Shown in pieces: positions 8,469 to 15,894 of a DNA stretch of 64,000 nt (its first letter is position 1; each line of letters begins with the position of its first letter). The stretch covers positions 151,440-215,439 of the forward strand of contig NZ_PDCP01000003.1 in the NCBI RefSeq assembly GCF_002553505.1, given 5' to 3'. The notes below the pieces were generated by a model, which saw nothing but the letters and a program-made list of their open reading frames with translations, was not told the origin of the DNA and did no database searches. Source of the stretch: Mycolicibacterium agri. GTDB taxonomy: Bacteria; Actinomycetota; Actinomycetes; Mycobacteriales; Mycobacteriaceae. Made by a program: the position numbers and the translations under genes.

Positions 8469-9226
8469 ATCACCATTCCGCCGTCTACCGGCAGCACCTG
8501 CCCGGTGATGTAGGACGCCGCATCAGACGCCATGAACACGAACGCCCCCGCGATCTCCTCCGGGGCGGCCCAGCGTTTCATCGGGATGCGGTTCATCATG
8601 TTGGCGGCGAACTTCTCGTTCGTCCTGATGGTCTCGGTCATCGGGGTGGCCGCCAGCGGCGCCAGCGCATTCACCATGATGTTTTTGGTCGCCAGTTCGC
8701 GGGCAAGCGATTTGGTGAACCCGATGATGCCCGCCTTGGCTGCGGAGTAGTTGACCTGACCGAGCGTTCCGGTGAGCCCGGCCGCCGAGGTCACGTTGAC
8801 GATCCGCCCGGTGCCGTCGGTCGGGATGTGCGGCAGCGCGGCCTGGGTGACGTTGAACGCGCCCATGACGTGGATGTCGAACAGCAGGCGGAAGGACTCC
8901 TGCGTCGTCTTCTCGAACATCGCCGGCTTCGTGACACCCGCATTGTTGATGACGATGTGCAGTGCGCCGTCGGTCAAGGCCGCCGCCTGCGCCGCAGCGG
9001 CATCGGCGGACTCGCGGTCGGCGACATCGAGCGCGGCCGACTCGACCCGCCGACCGTCGGCGGAAATCTGCTGCGCGACCGCGGCGGCGGCGTCTTTGTC
9101 GATGTCGGTGACCAGCACGGCCGCACCGGCTTCGGCGAGCGCCGCCGAAACCGCTGAGCCGATACCGCCCGCGGCGCCGGTCACCAGCGCCGAACGGCCA
9201 GTCAGATCGAAATACCTACTGGGCAT
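8465..9226 (-). CDS. short-chain dehydrogenase/reductase (FabG/3-hydroxyacyl-CoA type)
   Basis: A 253-residue classical SDR. The coenzyme loop TGAAGGIG is at residues 17-24, NNAG near 94-97, and the active-site pair is Tyr160 and Lys164 in YSAAK. Its C-terminus (ITGQVLPVDGG) is standard. The ATG at 9226 shares its first base with the stop of the preceding dehydrogenase (TGATG). A TTG one codon earlier is less likely. In context it is a good candidate for the 3-hydroxyacyl-CoA dehydrogenase step between the acyl-CoA dehydrogenases and the thiolase. No enoyl-CoA hydratase is present in this operon. Confidence 0.92.
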   Translation of the reverse strand: MPSRYFDLTGRSALVTGAAGGIGSAVSAALAEAGAAVLVTDIDKDAAAAVAQQISADGRRVESAALDVADRESADAAAAQAAALTDGALHIVINNAGVTKPAMFEKTTQESFRLLFDIHVMGAFNVTQAALPHIPTDGTGRIVNVTSAAGLTGTLGQVNYSAAKAGIIGFTKSLARELATKNIMVNALAPLAATPMTETIRTNEKFAANMMNRIPMKRWAAPEEIAGAFVFMASDAASYITGQVLPVDGGMVM

Positions 9227-10404
9227 CAATAGCTCCTCGGCATGCCAAGAACGTGCTCGCCGAGGAAGTTGAGGATCATCTCCTGGCTGACAGGCGCGAT
9301 CTTCATCAACCTCGACTCACGGAAGTAACGGGAGACGTTGTATTCCTCGGAGTATCCCATGCCGCCGTGCAGCTGCAGGGCGCGGTCGGCGGCGGCGAAA
9401 CCGGCGTCGGCACACAGATATTTGGCCGTATTGGCTTCGCGCCCACAGGGTTTTCCGTTGTCGTAGAGCCACGTCGCCTTGCGCAGCACCAGCTCTGCGG
9501 CGTCGAGCCGTGCCAGCGAGTCGGCCAGCGGGAACTGCAGCCCCTGATTCATGCCGATGGGCCGGTTGAACACCACGCGCTCGTTGCCGTATTTGACGGC
9601 CTTCTCCAGAGCGACCCTGCCGATACCCAACGCCTCGGCGGCGATCAGCATCCGCTCGGGGTTGAGCCCGTCGAGGATGTACTTGAAGCCCTTGCCTTCG
9701 TCGCCGACACGGTCGGTGACCGGCACCATCAGGTCGTCGATGAACACCTCGTTGGAGCTCACCGCGTTGCGGCCCATCTTGTTGATCGGCCGGATGTCGA
9801 CGTGGTCGCGATCCAGGTCGGTCAGAAACAGCGTCATGCCGTCGGTCTTCTTGGTCACCTCGTCGTACGGGGTGGTGCGCGTCAGCAGCAGGATCTTCTC
9901 CGACTCCAACGCCTTGGAGATCCACACCTTGCGCCCGTTGACGCGGTAGTGGTCGCCCTCTCGCTTGGCGAACGTGGTGATACGCGAAGTGTCCAGTCCG
10001 GCACCGGGTTCGGTGACGCCGAAGCAGACGTGAAGGTCACCGTTGACGATCCGGGGCAGCGTCGCCTTCTTGAGTTCCTCGCTGCCGTGCTTGACGACGG
10101 GCTGCATGCCGAAGATCGACAGATGGATGGCGCTGGCGGCGTTCATCGCGCCGCCGGAGCGGGCGACTTCCTCGAGCAGCAGGGTCGCTTCGGTGATGCC
10201 GAGGCCATGGCCGCCGTACTCCTCGGGGATGGTCATGCCCAACCAGCCGCCCTTGGCGATGGCGTCGTAGAACTCCTGCGGGAATTCGTGCGCCTGGTCC
10301 TTCTGCATCCAGTAGTGGTCGTCGAACTTGCCCGCCAGCTCGGCGACCGACTTGCGGATCAGCTCCTGATCCTCGGTCAGCTCGAAACTCATCCCGCCCG
10401 ACAC
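9226..10404 (-). CDS. acyl-CoA dehydrogenase (FadE-type)
   Basis: A 392-residue acyl-CoA dehydrogenase. The flavin/substrate signature VTEPGAGLDTS (residues 130-140) has Leu where most members have Ser (GSD). LQLHGGMGYSEEY lies near residue 350. The end (VSQEMILNFL) lacks the YEGT base. The GTG at 10404 has AAGGAG 8 nt upstream; an ATG four codons later is the alternative. It is first gene of the operon that runs to 4905. A strong hairpin at 10437-10469 separates it from the amidohydrolase gene upstream, so it probably has its own promoter in the short gap or depends on read-through. Confidence 0.9.
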   Translation of the reverse strand: MSGGMSFELTEDQELIRKSVAELAGKFDDHYWMQKDQAHEFPQEFYDAIAKGGWLGMTIPEEYGGHGLGITEATLLLEEVARSGGAMNAASAIHLSIFGMQPVVKHGSEELKKATLPRIVNGDLHVCFGVTEPGAGLDTSRITTFAKREGDHYRVNGRKVWISKALESEKILLLTRTTPYDEVTKKTDGMTLFLTDLDRDHVDIRPINKMGRNAVSSNEVFIDDLMVPVTDRVGDEGKGFKYILDGLNPERMLIAAEALGIGRVALEKAVKYGNERVVFNRPIGMNQGLQFPLADSLARLDAAELVLRKATWLYDNGKPCGREANTAKYLCADAGFAAADRALQLHGGMGYSEEYNVSRYFRESRLMKIAPVSQEMILNFLGEHVLGMPRSY

Positions 10405-10436
10405 AGCGTCATCTCCTTCATATCGCGCAGATCAAC

Positions 10437-10469
10437 GCGCCGGTGCGGGAACGGTTCTCGCACCGGCGC
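10437..10469 (-). terminator. strong hairpin after the amidohydrolase gene
   Basis: A 15-bp arm beginning GCGCCGGTGCGG pairs with TTCTCGCACCGGCGC across a 3-nt loop, with one mismatch. It lies 38 bp beyond the stop of the amidohydrolase (10507) and 33 bp before the start of the next gene (10404), both on the minus strand. There is no T tract, as is usual in mycobacteria. It could terminate or attenuate, or stabilise the upstream transcript. Confidence 0.6.
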
Positions 10470-10506
10470 ACTCCCTCGACCAGCCGCGCGAGCGACTTAA
10501 TCCGAC

Positions 10507-11799
10507 CTAATCCTTGTTGCCGGTCAACTCCTTGGCGCTGGCGGCGAAGTCCGCGAAGTTGGCGCCGGTCTTGTCCTTCTTGGACAGCGCCCGGATGGAG
10601 ACATCGTGGTCGCCGGCCGCCTTGCGCAAGGCGCCGACGGTGGCCTGTTCGCGGGTGATGTGGGTGAACGGGTCCCAGTGATACCAGCGCATGGCGTTCT
10701 CGAACGTCATCTTGTTGATGTCGTCGTCGGCCACGTTGTTGGCCTTGAGCACCGCGTCGAGCTCCTCCGGCGCATTCGGCCACATCGAGTCGCTGTGCGG
10801 GTAATCGGCTTCCCAGCAGATGTTGTCGATGCCGATATCGTGGCGCAGCGCGACGCCGACGGGATCGGAGATGAAGCAGGTCAGGAAGTGGTCGCGGAAC
10901 ACCTCCGACGGCTTCTTCTTACCGAAATCCTGGCCGGTCCACGTCGAATGCATCTCATAGGTGCGGTCGGCGCGCTCCAGGAAGTACGGAATCCAGCCGG
11001 TGCCGCCCTCCGACAGGGCGATCTTGAGGTCGGGATACTTCTTGATCGGCTTGGACCACAACAGATCCGCCGCCGCCTGCACGATGTTCATCGGCTGCAG
11101 CGTGATCATGACGTCCATCGGCGCGTCCGGCGCGGTGATCGCCAGCCGGCCCGAGGAACCGATGTGCACGTTCATCACGGTGTCGGTGTCCACCAGCGCT
11201 TTCCACAGCGGATCCCAGTAGTCGTCGTGGAAGCTGGGATAGCCCATCGCGGCCGGGTTCTCGGTGAAGGTCAGTGCGTGCACACCGCGTTTGGCGTTGC
11301 GACGCACCTCCTTGGCGCAGGCCTCGGCGTCCCAGATCACCGGCAGGCACATCGGGATGAAGCGGGCCGGATACTCCCCACACCATTCCTCGACGTGCCA
11401 GTCGTTGTAGGCCTGCAGCAGGGCCAGCGAGAACTCGGGGTCTTCGGTGGCGAAGAGTCGACCGGCGAAACCTGGGAACGACGGGAAGCAGATCGACCCC
11501 AGGATGCCGCCCGCGTTCATGTCCTTGATGCGTTCGTCGACCTTGTAGCAGCCAGGCCGGATCTCATCCAGCCCCTGCGGCTCCAGGCCGTACTCTTCCT
11601 TCGGCCGACCGGCCACCGCGTTCAGCGCAACGTTGGGAATCACCACGTCCCGGAATTGCCAGGTGTCCGAGCCGTCGGGGTTGTGCACCAGCCGTGGCGC
11701 GTCGTCGAGGTACTTCTTCGGCAGGTGATTTTCGAACATGTCCGGCGGTTCGACGATGTGATCATCGACGCTGATCAGGATCATGTCGTCTTTGTTCAT
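10507..11799 (-). CDS. amidohydrolase-2 family metal-dependent hydrolase/decarboxylase
   Basis: A 430-residue TIM-barrel protein of the amidohydrolase_2 (ACMSD-like) family. The N-terminal metal motif is VDDHIVEPP (Asp12, His14). Further probable ligands are the His of MNVHIGSS and the Asp of WEADYPHSD. Family members hydrolyse or decarboxylate aromatic and ring-opened acids. It is transcribed alone, divergently from the Rieske operon, and the shared 246-bp region contains an operator-like palindrome (11999-12013). A second member is at 32732. Together they suggest carboxylated cyclic intermediates in the pathway. The C-terminal 40 residues are Lys-rich and lie beyond the barrel. Confidence 0.85.
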   Translation of the reverse strand: MNKDDMILISVDDHIVEPPDMFENHLPKKYLDDAPRLVHNPDGSDTWQFRDVVIPNVALNAVAGRPKEEYGLEPQGLDEIRPGCYKVDERIKDMNAGGILGSICFPSFPGFAGRLFATEDPEFSLALLQAYNDWHVEEWCGEYPARFIPMCLPVIWDAEACAKEVRRNAKRGVHALTFTENPAAMGYPSFHDDYWDPLWKALVDTDTVMNVHIGSSGRLAITAPDAPMDVMITLQPMNIVQAAADLLWSKPIKKYPDLKIALSEGGTGWIPYFLERADRTYEMHSTWTGQDFGKKKPSEVFRDHFLTCFISDPVGVALRHDIGIDNICWEADYPHSDSMWPNAPEELDAVLKANNVADDDINKMTFENAMRWYHWDPFTHITREQATVGALRKAAGDHDVSIRALSKKDKTGANFADFAASAKELTGNKD

Positions 11800-11863
11800 G
11801 GGACTCCCTTCCCTCTACGCCTCACCGTAGTCTCCACGCTGTTCTCTATCTAGGGAAACTATC

Positions 11864-11880
11864 TTCTCGTAGTAAGAGAA
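11864..11880. promoter_or_regulatory. everted half-sites upstream of the amidohydrolase
   Basis: TTCTC (11864-11868) and GAGAA (11876-11880) flank seven bases, forming an inverted repeat in the opposite sense to the main operator. It lies 65 bp upstream of the amidohydrolase start (11799). It may be a degenerate pair of half-sites of the regulator that binds GAGAAT-N3-ATTCTC. Support is modest. Confidence 0.3.
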
Positions 11881-11998
11881 TCAATGTCCGAAGCCGGTTT
11901 GCCAACGATATCGCAGGTGGGCAGTCGGCTTCGGTTGTGTTGCTGGTCACCGCCCATTGACCGTTGAGACAAAACATGGAAATGTATTAGTCGGAAAT

Positions 11999-12013
11999 GA
12001 GAACATGATTCTC
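11999..12013. promoter_or_regulatory. operator-like palindrome GAGAAC-ATG-ATTCTC
   Basis: Fifteen bases with 6-bp arms and one deviation from GAGAAT-N3-ATTCTC. Outer T/A bases extend the symmetry to 17 bp. It is 32 bp upstream of the GTG of the Rieske operon (12046) and lies in the divergent region shared with the amidohydrolase at 10507. Closely matching sites occur at 20138, 20928, 21069, 46885, 52682 and 63069. Confidence 0.7.
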
Positions 12014-12045
12014 ACACCCGAGAGGACACCGAGAGGAGAGGCCCC

Positions 12046-12576
12046 GTGCGAGTGCCCCCGCTGCCCGCGGACCAGTGGGACGACGCCGTCGATCGGGCGC
12101 TCGCCGTCATGCTCCCCGAAGAGCGGCGCAACCCCGACAATGCGAGCAACATCCTCTCCACCTTCGTCAACCACCCGGCCTTGACGAAGGAGTTCCTCCG
12201 CTTCAACGTGCACCTGCTCTTCAACTCGACGCTGCCGCCCAGGCTGCGCGAGCTAGCCATCCTGCGGGTCGCGCACCGCACCGATTCGCAGTACGAGTGG
12301 GTGCAGCACGTCAGAATGGGCATGGCCGAGGGTCTCACCGAAGACGACATCGCAGGCGTGCAACGCGGCGAGGCCTCCGACCCGTTCGACCGCACGGTGC
12401 TGGCGGCCGTCGACGAGCTTCTCGACAAATACGAACTGTCCGATGCGACGTGGTCGGCGCTCGGCGAGCGATTCGACACCCGGCAGCGGATGGACTTCGT
12501 CTTCACGGTCGGCTGCTACGTCACCGTGTCCATGGCTTTGAAAACCTTCGGCGTTGAGCTCGAACAGGAGAGGTAA
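12046..12576 (+). CDS. carboxymuconolactone decarboxylase-family protein
   Basis: A 176-residue all-helical protein with the CMD core LRELAILRVAHRTDSQYEWVQH (about residues 66-87). The AhpD-type CxxC redox pair is absent, and the Glu/His pair of the CMD subgroup (E in YEW, His87) remains. It is first gene of the Rieske operon. The GTG at 12046 follows GAGAGGAGAG closely. Family members act on lactones or as peroxide-handling subunits. In oxygenase operons they are common but rarely assigned. It may open a lactone or isomerise a product of the Rieske enzyme. Five bases separate it from the next gene. Confidence 0.82.
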   Translation: MRVPPLPADQWDDAVDRALAVMLPEERRNPDNASNILSTFVNHPALTKEFLRFNVHLLFNSTLPPRLRELAILRVAHRTDSQYEWVQHVRMGMAEGLTEDDIAGVQRGEASDPFDRTVLAAVDELLDKYELSDATWSALGERFDTRQRMDFVFTVGCYVTVSMALKTFGVELEQER

Positions 12577-12581
12577 CCAAC

Positions 12582-13922
12582 GTGGCATTCTTCCCGAAAC
12601 CAGCCGCTGGCAGCTGGACCGAGAACTGGCCGGAGCTCGGCACCGCCCCGGTCGACTACACCGACTCGGTCGATCCCCAACAGTGGACACTCGAACAGCA
12701 GGCCATCTTCCGCAGGTGCTGGCTGAATGTCGGCCGCGTGGAACGACTTCCACGCAAGGGCAGCTACTTCACCAAGGAGATGCCCTCGGCCGGAGAAGGC
12801 ACTTCGGTGATCATCGTCAGGGGCACCGACAACGAGATCCGCGCCTTCTACAACATGTGCCGTCACCGCGGGAACAAGCTGGTGTGGAATGACTATCCGG
12901 GCGAAGAGGTGTCGGGCACCTGCAGGCAGTTCACCTGCAAATACCACGCCTGGCGCTACTCCCTCAAGGGGGATCTCACCTTCGTGCAGCAGGAAGGCGA
13001 GTTCTTCAACCTCGACAAGAACGACTACGGGCTCGTCCCCGTGCGCTGCGACGTCTGGGAAGGCTTCATCTTCATCAACTTCGACAACGACGCCGAACCG
13101 CTGATCGACTACCTCGGCGAGTTCGCGAAGGGGCTCGAGGGTTATCCGTTCCATGAGATGACCGAAACCTACTCGTACCGAGCCGAAGTCAACGCGAACT
13201 GGAAACTGTTCATCGACGCGTTCGTCGAGTTCTACCACGCGCCGGTCCTGCACATGAAGCAGGCGGTGAAGGAAGAGGCCGAGAAGCTGGCCAGCTACGG
13301 GTTCGAGGCGCTGCACTACGACATCAAGGGCAAGCACTCGATGATCTCGTCGTGGGGCGGGATGGCGCCGCCCAAGGACATCAATATGGTCAAGCCCATC
13401 GAACGCGTGCTGCACAGCGGGTTGTTCGGGCCGTGGGATCGCCCCAAGATCAAGGGCATCCTGCCCGATGAGCTGCCGCCCGCGGTCAACCCGTCGCGCC
13501 ACCACGCCTGGGGCCAGGACTCGTTCGAGTTCTTCCCGAACTTCACGCTGCTGCTGTGGGCGCCGGGCTGGTATCTGACCTATCACTACTGGCCGACCGA
13601 TGTGGACAAGCACATCTTCGAATGCACGCTGTACTTCGTGCCGGCCACCAACACCCGCGAGCGGCTCGCGCACGAGCTGGCGGCGGTGACGTTCAAGGAG
13701 TACGCGTTCCAGGATGCGAATACCCTTGAGGCCACCCACACGATGATCAAAACCGGTGTGGTCAAGGAATTCCCGCTGTGCGACCAGGAGATCCTGCTGC
13801 GCCATCTGCACAAGACAGCGTGGGACTACGTCAACGCGTACAAGAAGGAGAAGGGTCTGGACAACGGCGCGGGTAACGGCCAATCCGCCGCCACGAGCAA
13901 GAGGGACAGCGTCAATGCCTAA
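12582..13922 (+). CDS. Rieske non-heme iron oxygenase, large (alpha) subunit
   Basis: A 446-residue ring-hydroxylating oxygenase. The Rieske cluster ligands are Cys93/His95 (CRHRG) and Cys119/His122 (CKYH). The catalytic-domain iron site is visible as EFYHAPVLH, preceded by the bridging Asp in LFIDAF. The spacing between the two ligand pairs is 23 residues, longer than the usual 15-17. No beta subunit, reductase or ferredoxin is in this operon, so electrons must come from elsewhere, possibly the 2Fe-2S ferredoxin at 63121, which shares the same operator type. It likely hydroxylates a ring or alkyl carbon of the main substrate. The GTG start follows GGAGAGG. Confidence 0.92.
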   Translation: MAFFPKPAAGSWTENWPELGTAPVDYTDSVDPQQWTLEQQAIFRRCWLNVGRVERLPRKGSYFTKEMPSAGEGTSVIIVRGTDNEIRAFYNMCRHRGNKLVWNDYPGEEVSGTCRQFTCKYHAWRYSLKGDLTFVQQEGEFFNLDKNDYGLVPVRCDVWEGFIFINFDNDAEPLIDYLGEFAKGLEGYPFHEMTETYSYRAEVNANWKLFIDAFVEFYHAPVLHMKQAVKEEAEKLASYGFEALHYDIKGKHSMISSWGGMAPPKDINMVKPIERVLHSGLFGPWDRPKIKGILPDELPPAVNPSRHHAWGQDSFEFFPNFTLLLWAPGWYLTYHYWPTDVDKHIFECTLYFVPATNTRERLAHELAAVTFKEYAFQDANTLEATHTMIKTGVVKEFPLCDQEILLRHLHKTAWDYVNAYKKEKGLDNGAGNGQSAATSKRDSVNA

Positions 13923-14244
13923 GTTGCCTCCCGAATTCGCCGATCTGGAGCGGTTCACCGACTGGTGCCTGCCCACCGAGGAAGAGCGCTACCAGAAGCG
14001 GCTGTCGTCGACCATGGAAGAGATGCAGGAGTTCTATGACGCCGCGATGCCCCGGCTCGAGGCCGTCATGGAGTACTGCGACGCCCGGTTCCCGCTGGAC
14101 GGGATGCCGGACGACGCCAAGGCACTCATCCACATGATGCAGTCGCTGGTCAACGTGTCGTTCCCAGTCGAGGTGTGGAAGCAGCCGCGCGTCATCGACA
14201 GCGGCGCCACATACATCACCTGCATCGGGGAGCCGGTGGTCTAG
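13915..14244 (+). CDS. small conserved protein of unknown function
   Basis: A 109-residue acidic, helical protein (MPKLPPEFADLERF at the N-terminus, Trp17-Cys18, many Glu and Met). The ATG at 13915 overlaps the last codons of the Rieske gene by 8 bp, and the next gene begins 2 bp after its stop, so it is an integral operon member. No known domain is recognised. It is not a ferredoxin (no cysteine cluster) nor an obvious NTF2-fold beta subunit. A role as an accessory or stabilising subunit of the Rieske oxygenase is only suggested by position. Confidence 0.75.
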   Translation: MPKLPPEFADLERFTDWCLPTEEERYQKRLSSTMEEMQEFYDAAMPRLEAVMEYCDARFPLDGMPDDAKALIHMMQSLVNVSFPVEVWKQPRVIDSGATYITCIGEPVV

Positions 14245-14246
14245 GG

Positions 14247-15479
14247 GTGCTGACCCTCAAGGCGGCTGGGCTGCTCGACGTCGACGCCGGCGAAATCGTC
14301 CGGCCCGGCGTCGTGCACATCGACGGCGACCGGATCGCGGGCGTCGGCGACGACGGCGCTGCGGAGTCGGAGACCGTGCTCGACCTCGGTGACTCGATTC
14401 TGCTTCCGGGCCTGATGGACATGGAGGTCAACCTGCTGATGGGCGGTCGCGGTGAGAACCCCGGCCTGTCCCAGGTGCAGGACGACCCGCCGACGCGGAT
14501 GCTGCGTGCGGTCGGCAATGCCCAGCGCACGCTGCGCGCCGGCTTCACCACCGTCCGCAACCTCGGGCTGTTCGTCAAGACCGGCGGATTCCTGCTCGAC
14601 GTCGCGTTGAGCAGAGCGATCGACAAGGGCTGGATCGAAGGGCCGCGGATCGTGCCCGCTGGCCATGCGATCACGCCGACCGGCGGGCACCTCGACCCGA
14701 CGATGTTCGCCGCCTTCATGCCCGGTGTGCTCGAGCTGAGCGTCGAAGAGGGCATCGCCAACGGCGTCGACGAGGTCCGCAAAGCGGTGCGCTACCAGAT
14801 CAAACATGGCGCGCAGCTGATCAAGGTGTGCTGTTCCGGCGGCGTCATGTCGCTGACGGGAGAGCCTGGCGCACAGCATTATTCGGATGAAGAGCTGCGC
14901 GCCATCGTCGACGAGGCGCACCGCCGCGGACTACGGGTGGCCGCCCACACCCACGGCGCCGATGCGGTCAAGCACGCCGTCGAATGCGGCATCGACTGCA
15001 TCGAGCACGGCTTCCTGATGGACGACGAGGCGATCAAGATGCTCGTCGAAAACGACCGGTTCCTGGTGTCCACCAGGCGGCTGGCCGAAGCCATGGATGT
15101 GTCGAAGGCGCCGAAGGAGTTGCAGGACAAGGCCGCCGAGATGTTCCCGAAGGCACGGACATCGATCAAGGCGGCCTACGAGGCAGGGGTGAAGATCGCC
15201 GTCGGCACCGATGCGCCTGCCATCCCGCACGGACGCAACGCCGACGAACTCGTGACGCTGGTCGAATGGGGCATCCCGGCCGACGCCGTGTTACGCGCGG
15301 CCACCGTCGTCGCGGCCGACTTGATCAAGAATCCGGATCTCGGTCGCATCGCCACGGGCTATCTCGCCGACGTCATCGCCGTGCCCGGCGACCCGGTGGC
15401 CGATATCAGCGTTACACAGCGCGTCAACTTTGTAATGAAGGGGGGTAAGGTCTTCCGACATGACGCAGTCACGAACTGA
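14247..15479 (+). CDS. amidohydrolase (imidazolonepropionase-like) lacking the HxH metal motif
   Basis: A 410-residue protein of the metal-dependent amidohydrolase superfamily. The usual PGLIDxHxH strand reads PGLMDMEVNL, so both metal histidines are replaced (Glu60, Asn62). Later elements are intact: the Lys of LIKVCCSGGV, His of VAAHTHG, His of CIEHGF and Asp of VGTDAPA. The GTG at 14247 is 2 bp after the previous stop and starts the family's small beta-sandwich (LTLKAAGLLDV). It may use a single metal, or a different chemistry such as decarboxylation or ring opening. It overlaps the next gene by 20 bp. Confidence 0.82.
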   Translation: MLTLKAAGLLDVDAGEIVRPGVVHIDGDRIAGVGDDGAAESETVLDLGDSILLPGLMDMEVNLLMGGRGENPGLSQVQDDPPTRMLRAVGNAQRTLRAGFTTVRNLGLFVKTGGFLLDVALSRAIDKGWIEGPRIVPAGHAITPTGGHLDPTMFAAFMPGVLELSVEEGIANGVDEVRKAVRYQIKHGAQLIKVCCSGGVMSLTGEPGAQHYSDEELRAIVDEAHRRGLRVAAHTHGADAVKHAVECGIDCIEHGFLMDDEAIKMLVENDRFLVSTRRLAEAMDVSKAPKELQDKAAEMFPKARTSIKAAYEAGVKIAVGTDAPAIPHGRNADELVTLVEWGIPADAVLRAATVVAADLIKNPDLGRIATGYLADVIAVPGDPVADISVTQRVNFVMKGGKVFRHDAVTN

Positions 15480-15894
15480 GGACCTCGTCGAGATCCAGCA
15501 GCTTCTCGCGAAGTACGCCGTCACCATCACCCAAGGCGACATCGACGGGCTGATCTCGGTTTTCACCTCTGACGGCACGTACAGCGCATTCGGGTCGACG
15601 TACTCGCTGGCACGCTTCCCCGAACTCGTCGAGGCCGCCCCCAAGGGGCTGTTCATGACGGGCACGTCGCTGGTGAACTTCGACGAGAGCGATGCCGACA
15701 AGGCCACCGGCACGCAGCCGCTGTGCTTTATCGAACACTCCAAACACGACATGCGCATCGGCTACTACAACGACACCTATGTCCGCACCTCCGATGGTTG
15801 GCGGCTGAAAACCCGTGCCATGACGTTCATCCGGCGCAGCGGCGACCACGACTCGGGTCGGCCGCACGCCATCGGAAGGCCGGAAGCCGGATGA
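15460..15894 (+). CDS. SnoaL/NTF2-like domain protein
   Basis: A 144-residue protein with the NTF2-like cone fold pattern: IQQLLAKYAVTITQGD, then GLISVFTSDGTYSAFG, then DTYVRTSDGWRLKTRAM. Such proteins are isomerases, dehydratases or beta subunits of ring-hydroxylating oxygenases. Since the Rieske operon has no classical beta subunit, this one could serve as an isomerase (steroid delta-isomerase type) or as a small subunit. The sequence does not decide. Its ATG lies 20 bp inside the amidohydrolase end, and its stop overlaps the following ATG (ATGA). Confidence 0.8.
   Translation: MTQSRTEDLVEIQQLLAKYAVTITQGDIDGLISVFTSDGTYSAFGSTYSLARFPELVEAAPKGLFMTGTSLVNFDESDADKATGTQPLCFIEHSKHDMRIGYYNDTYVRTSDGWRLKTRAMTFIRRSGDHDSGRPHAIGRPEAG

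Noticed and set aside
12516..13976. 486-codon open frame on the - strand
   Set aside because: Antisense to the Rieske oxygenase, which carries all cluster and iron ligands.
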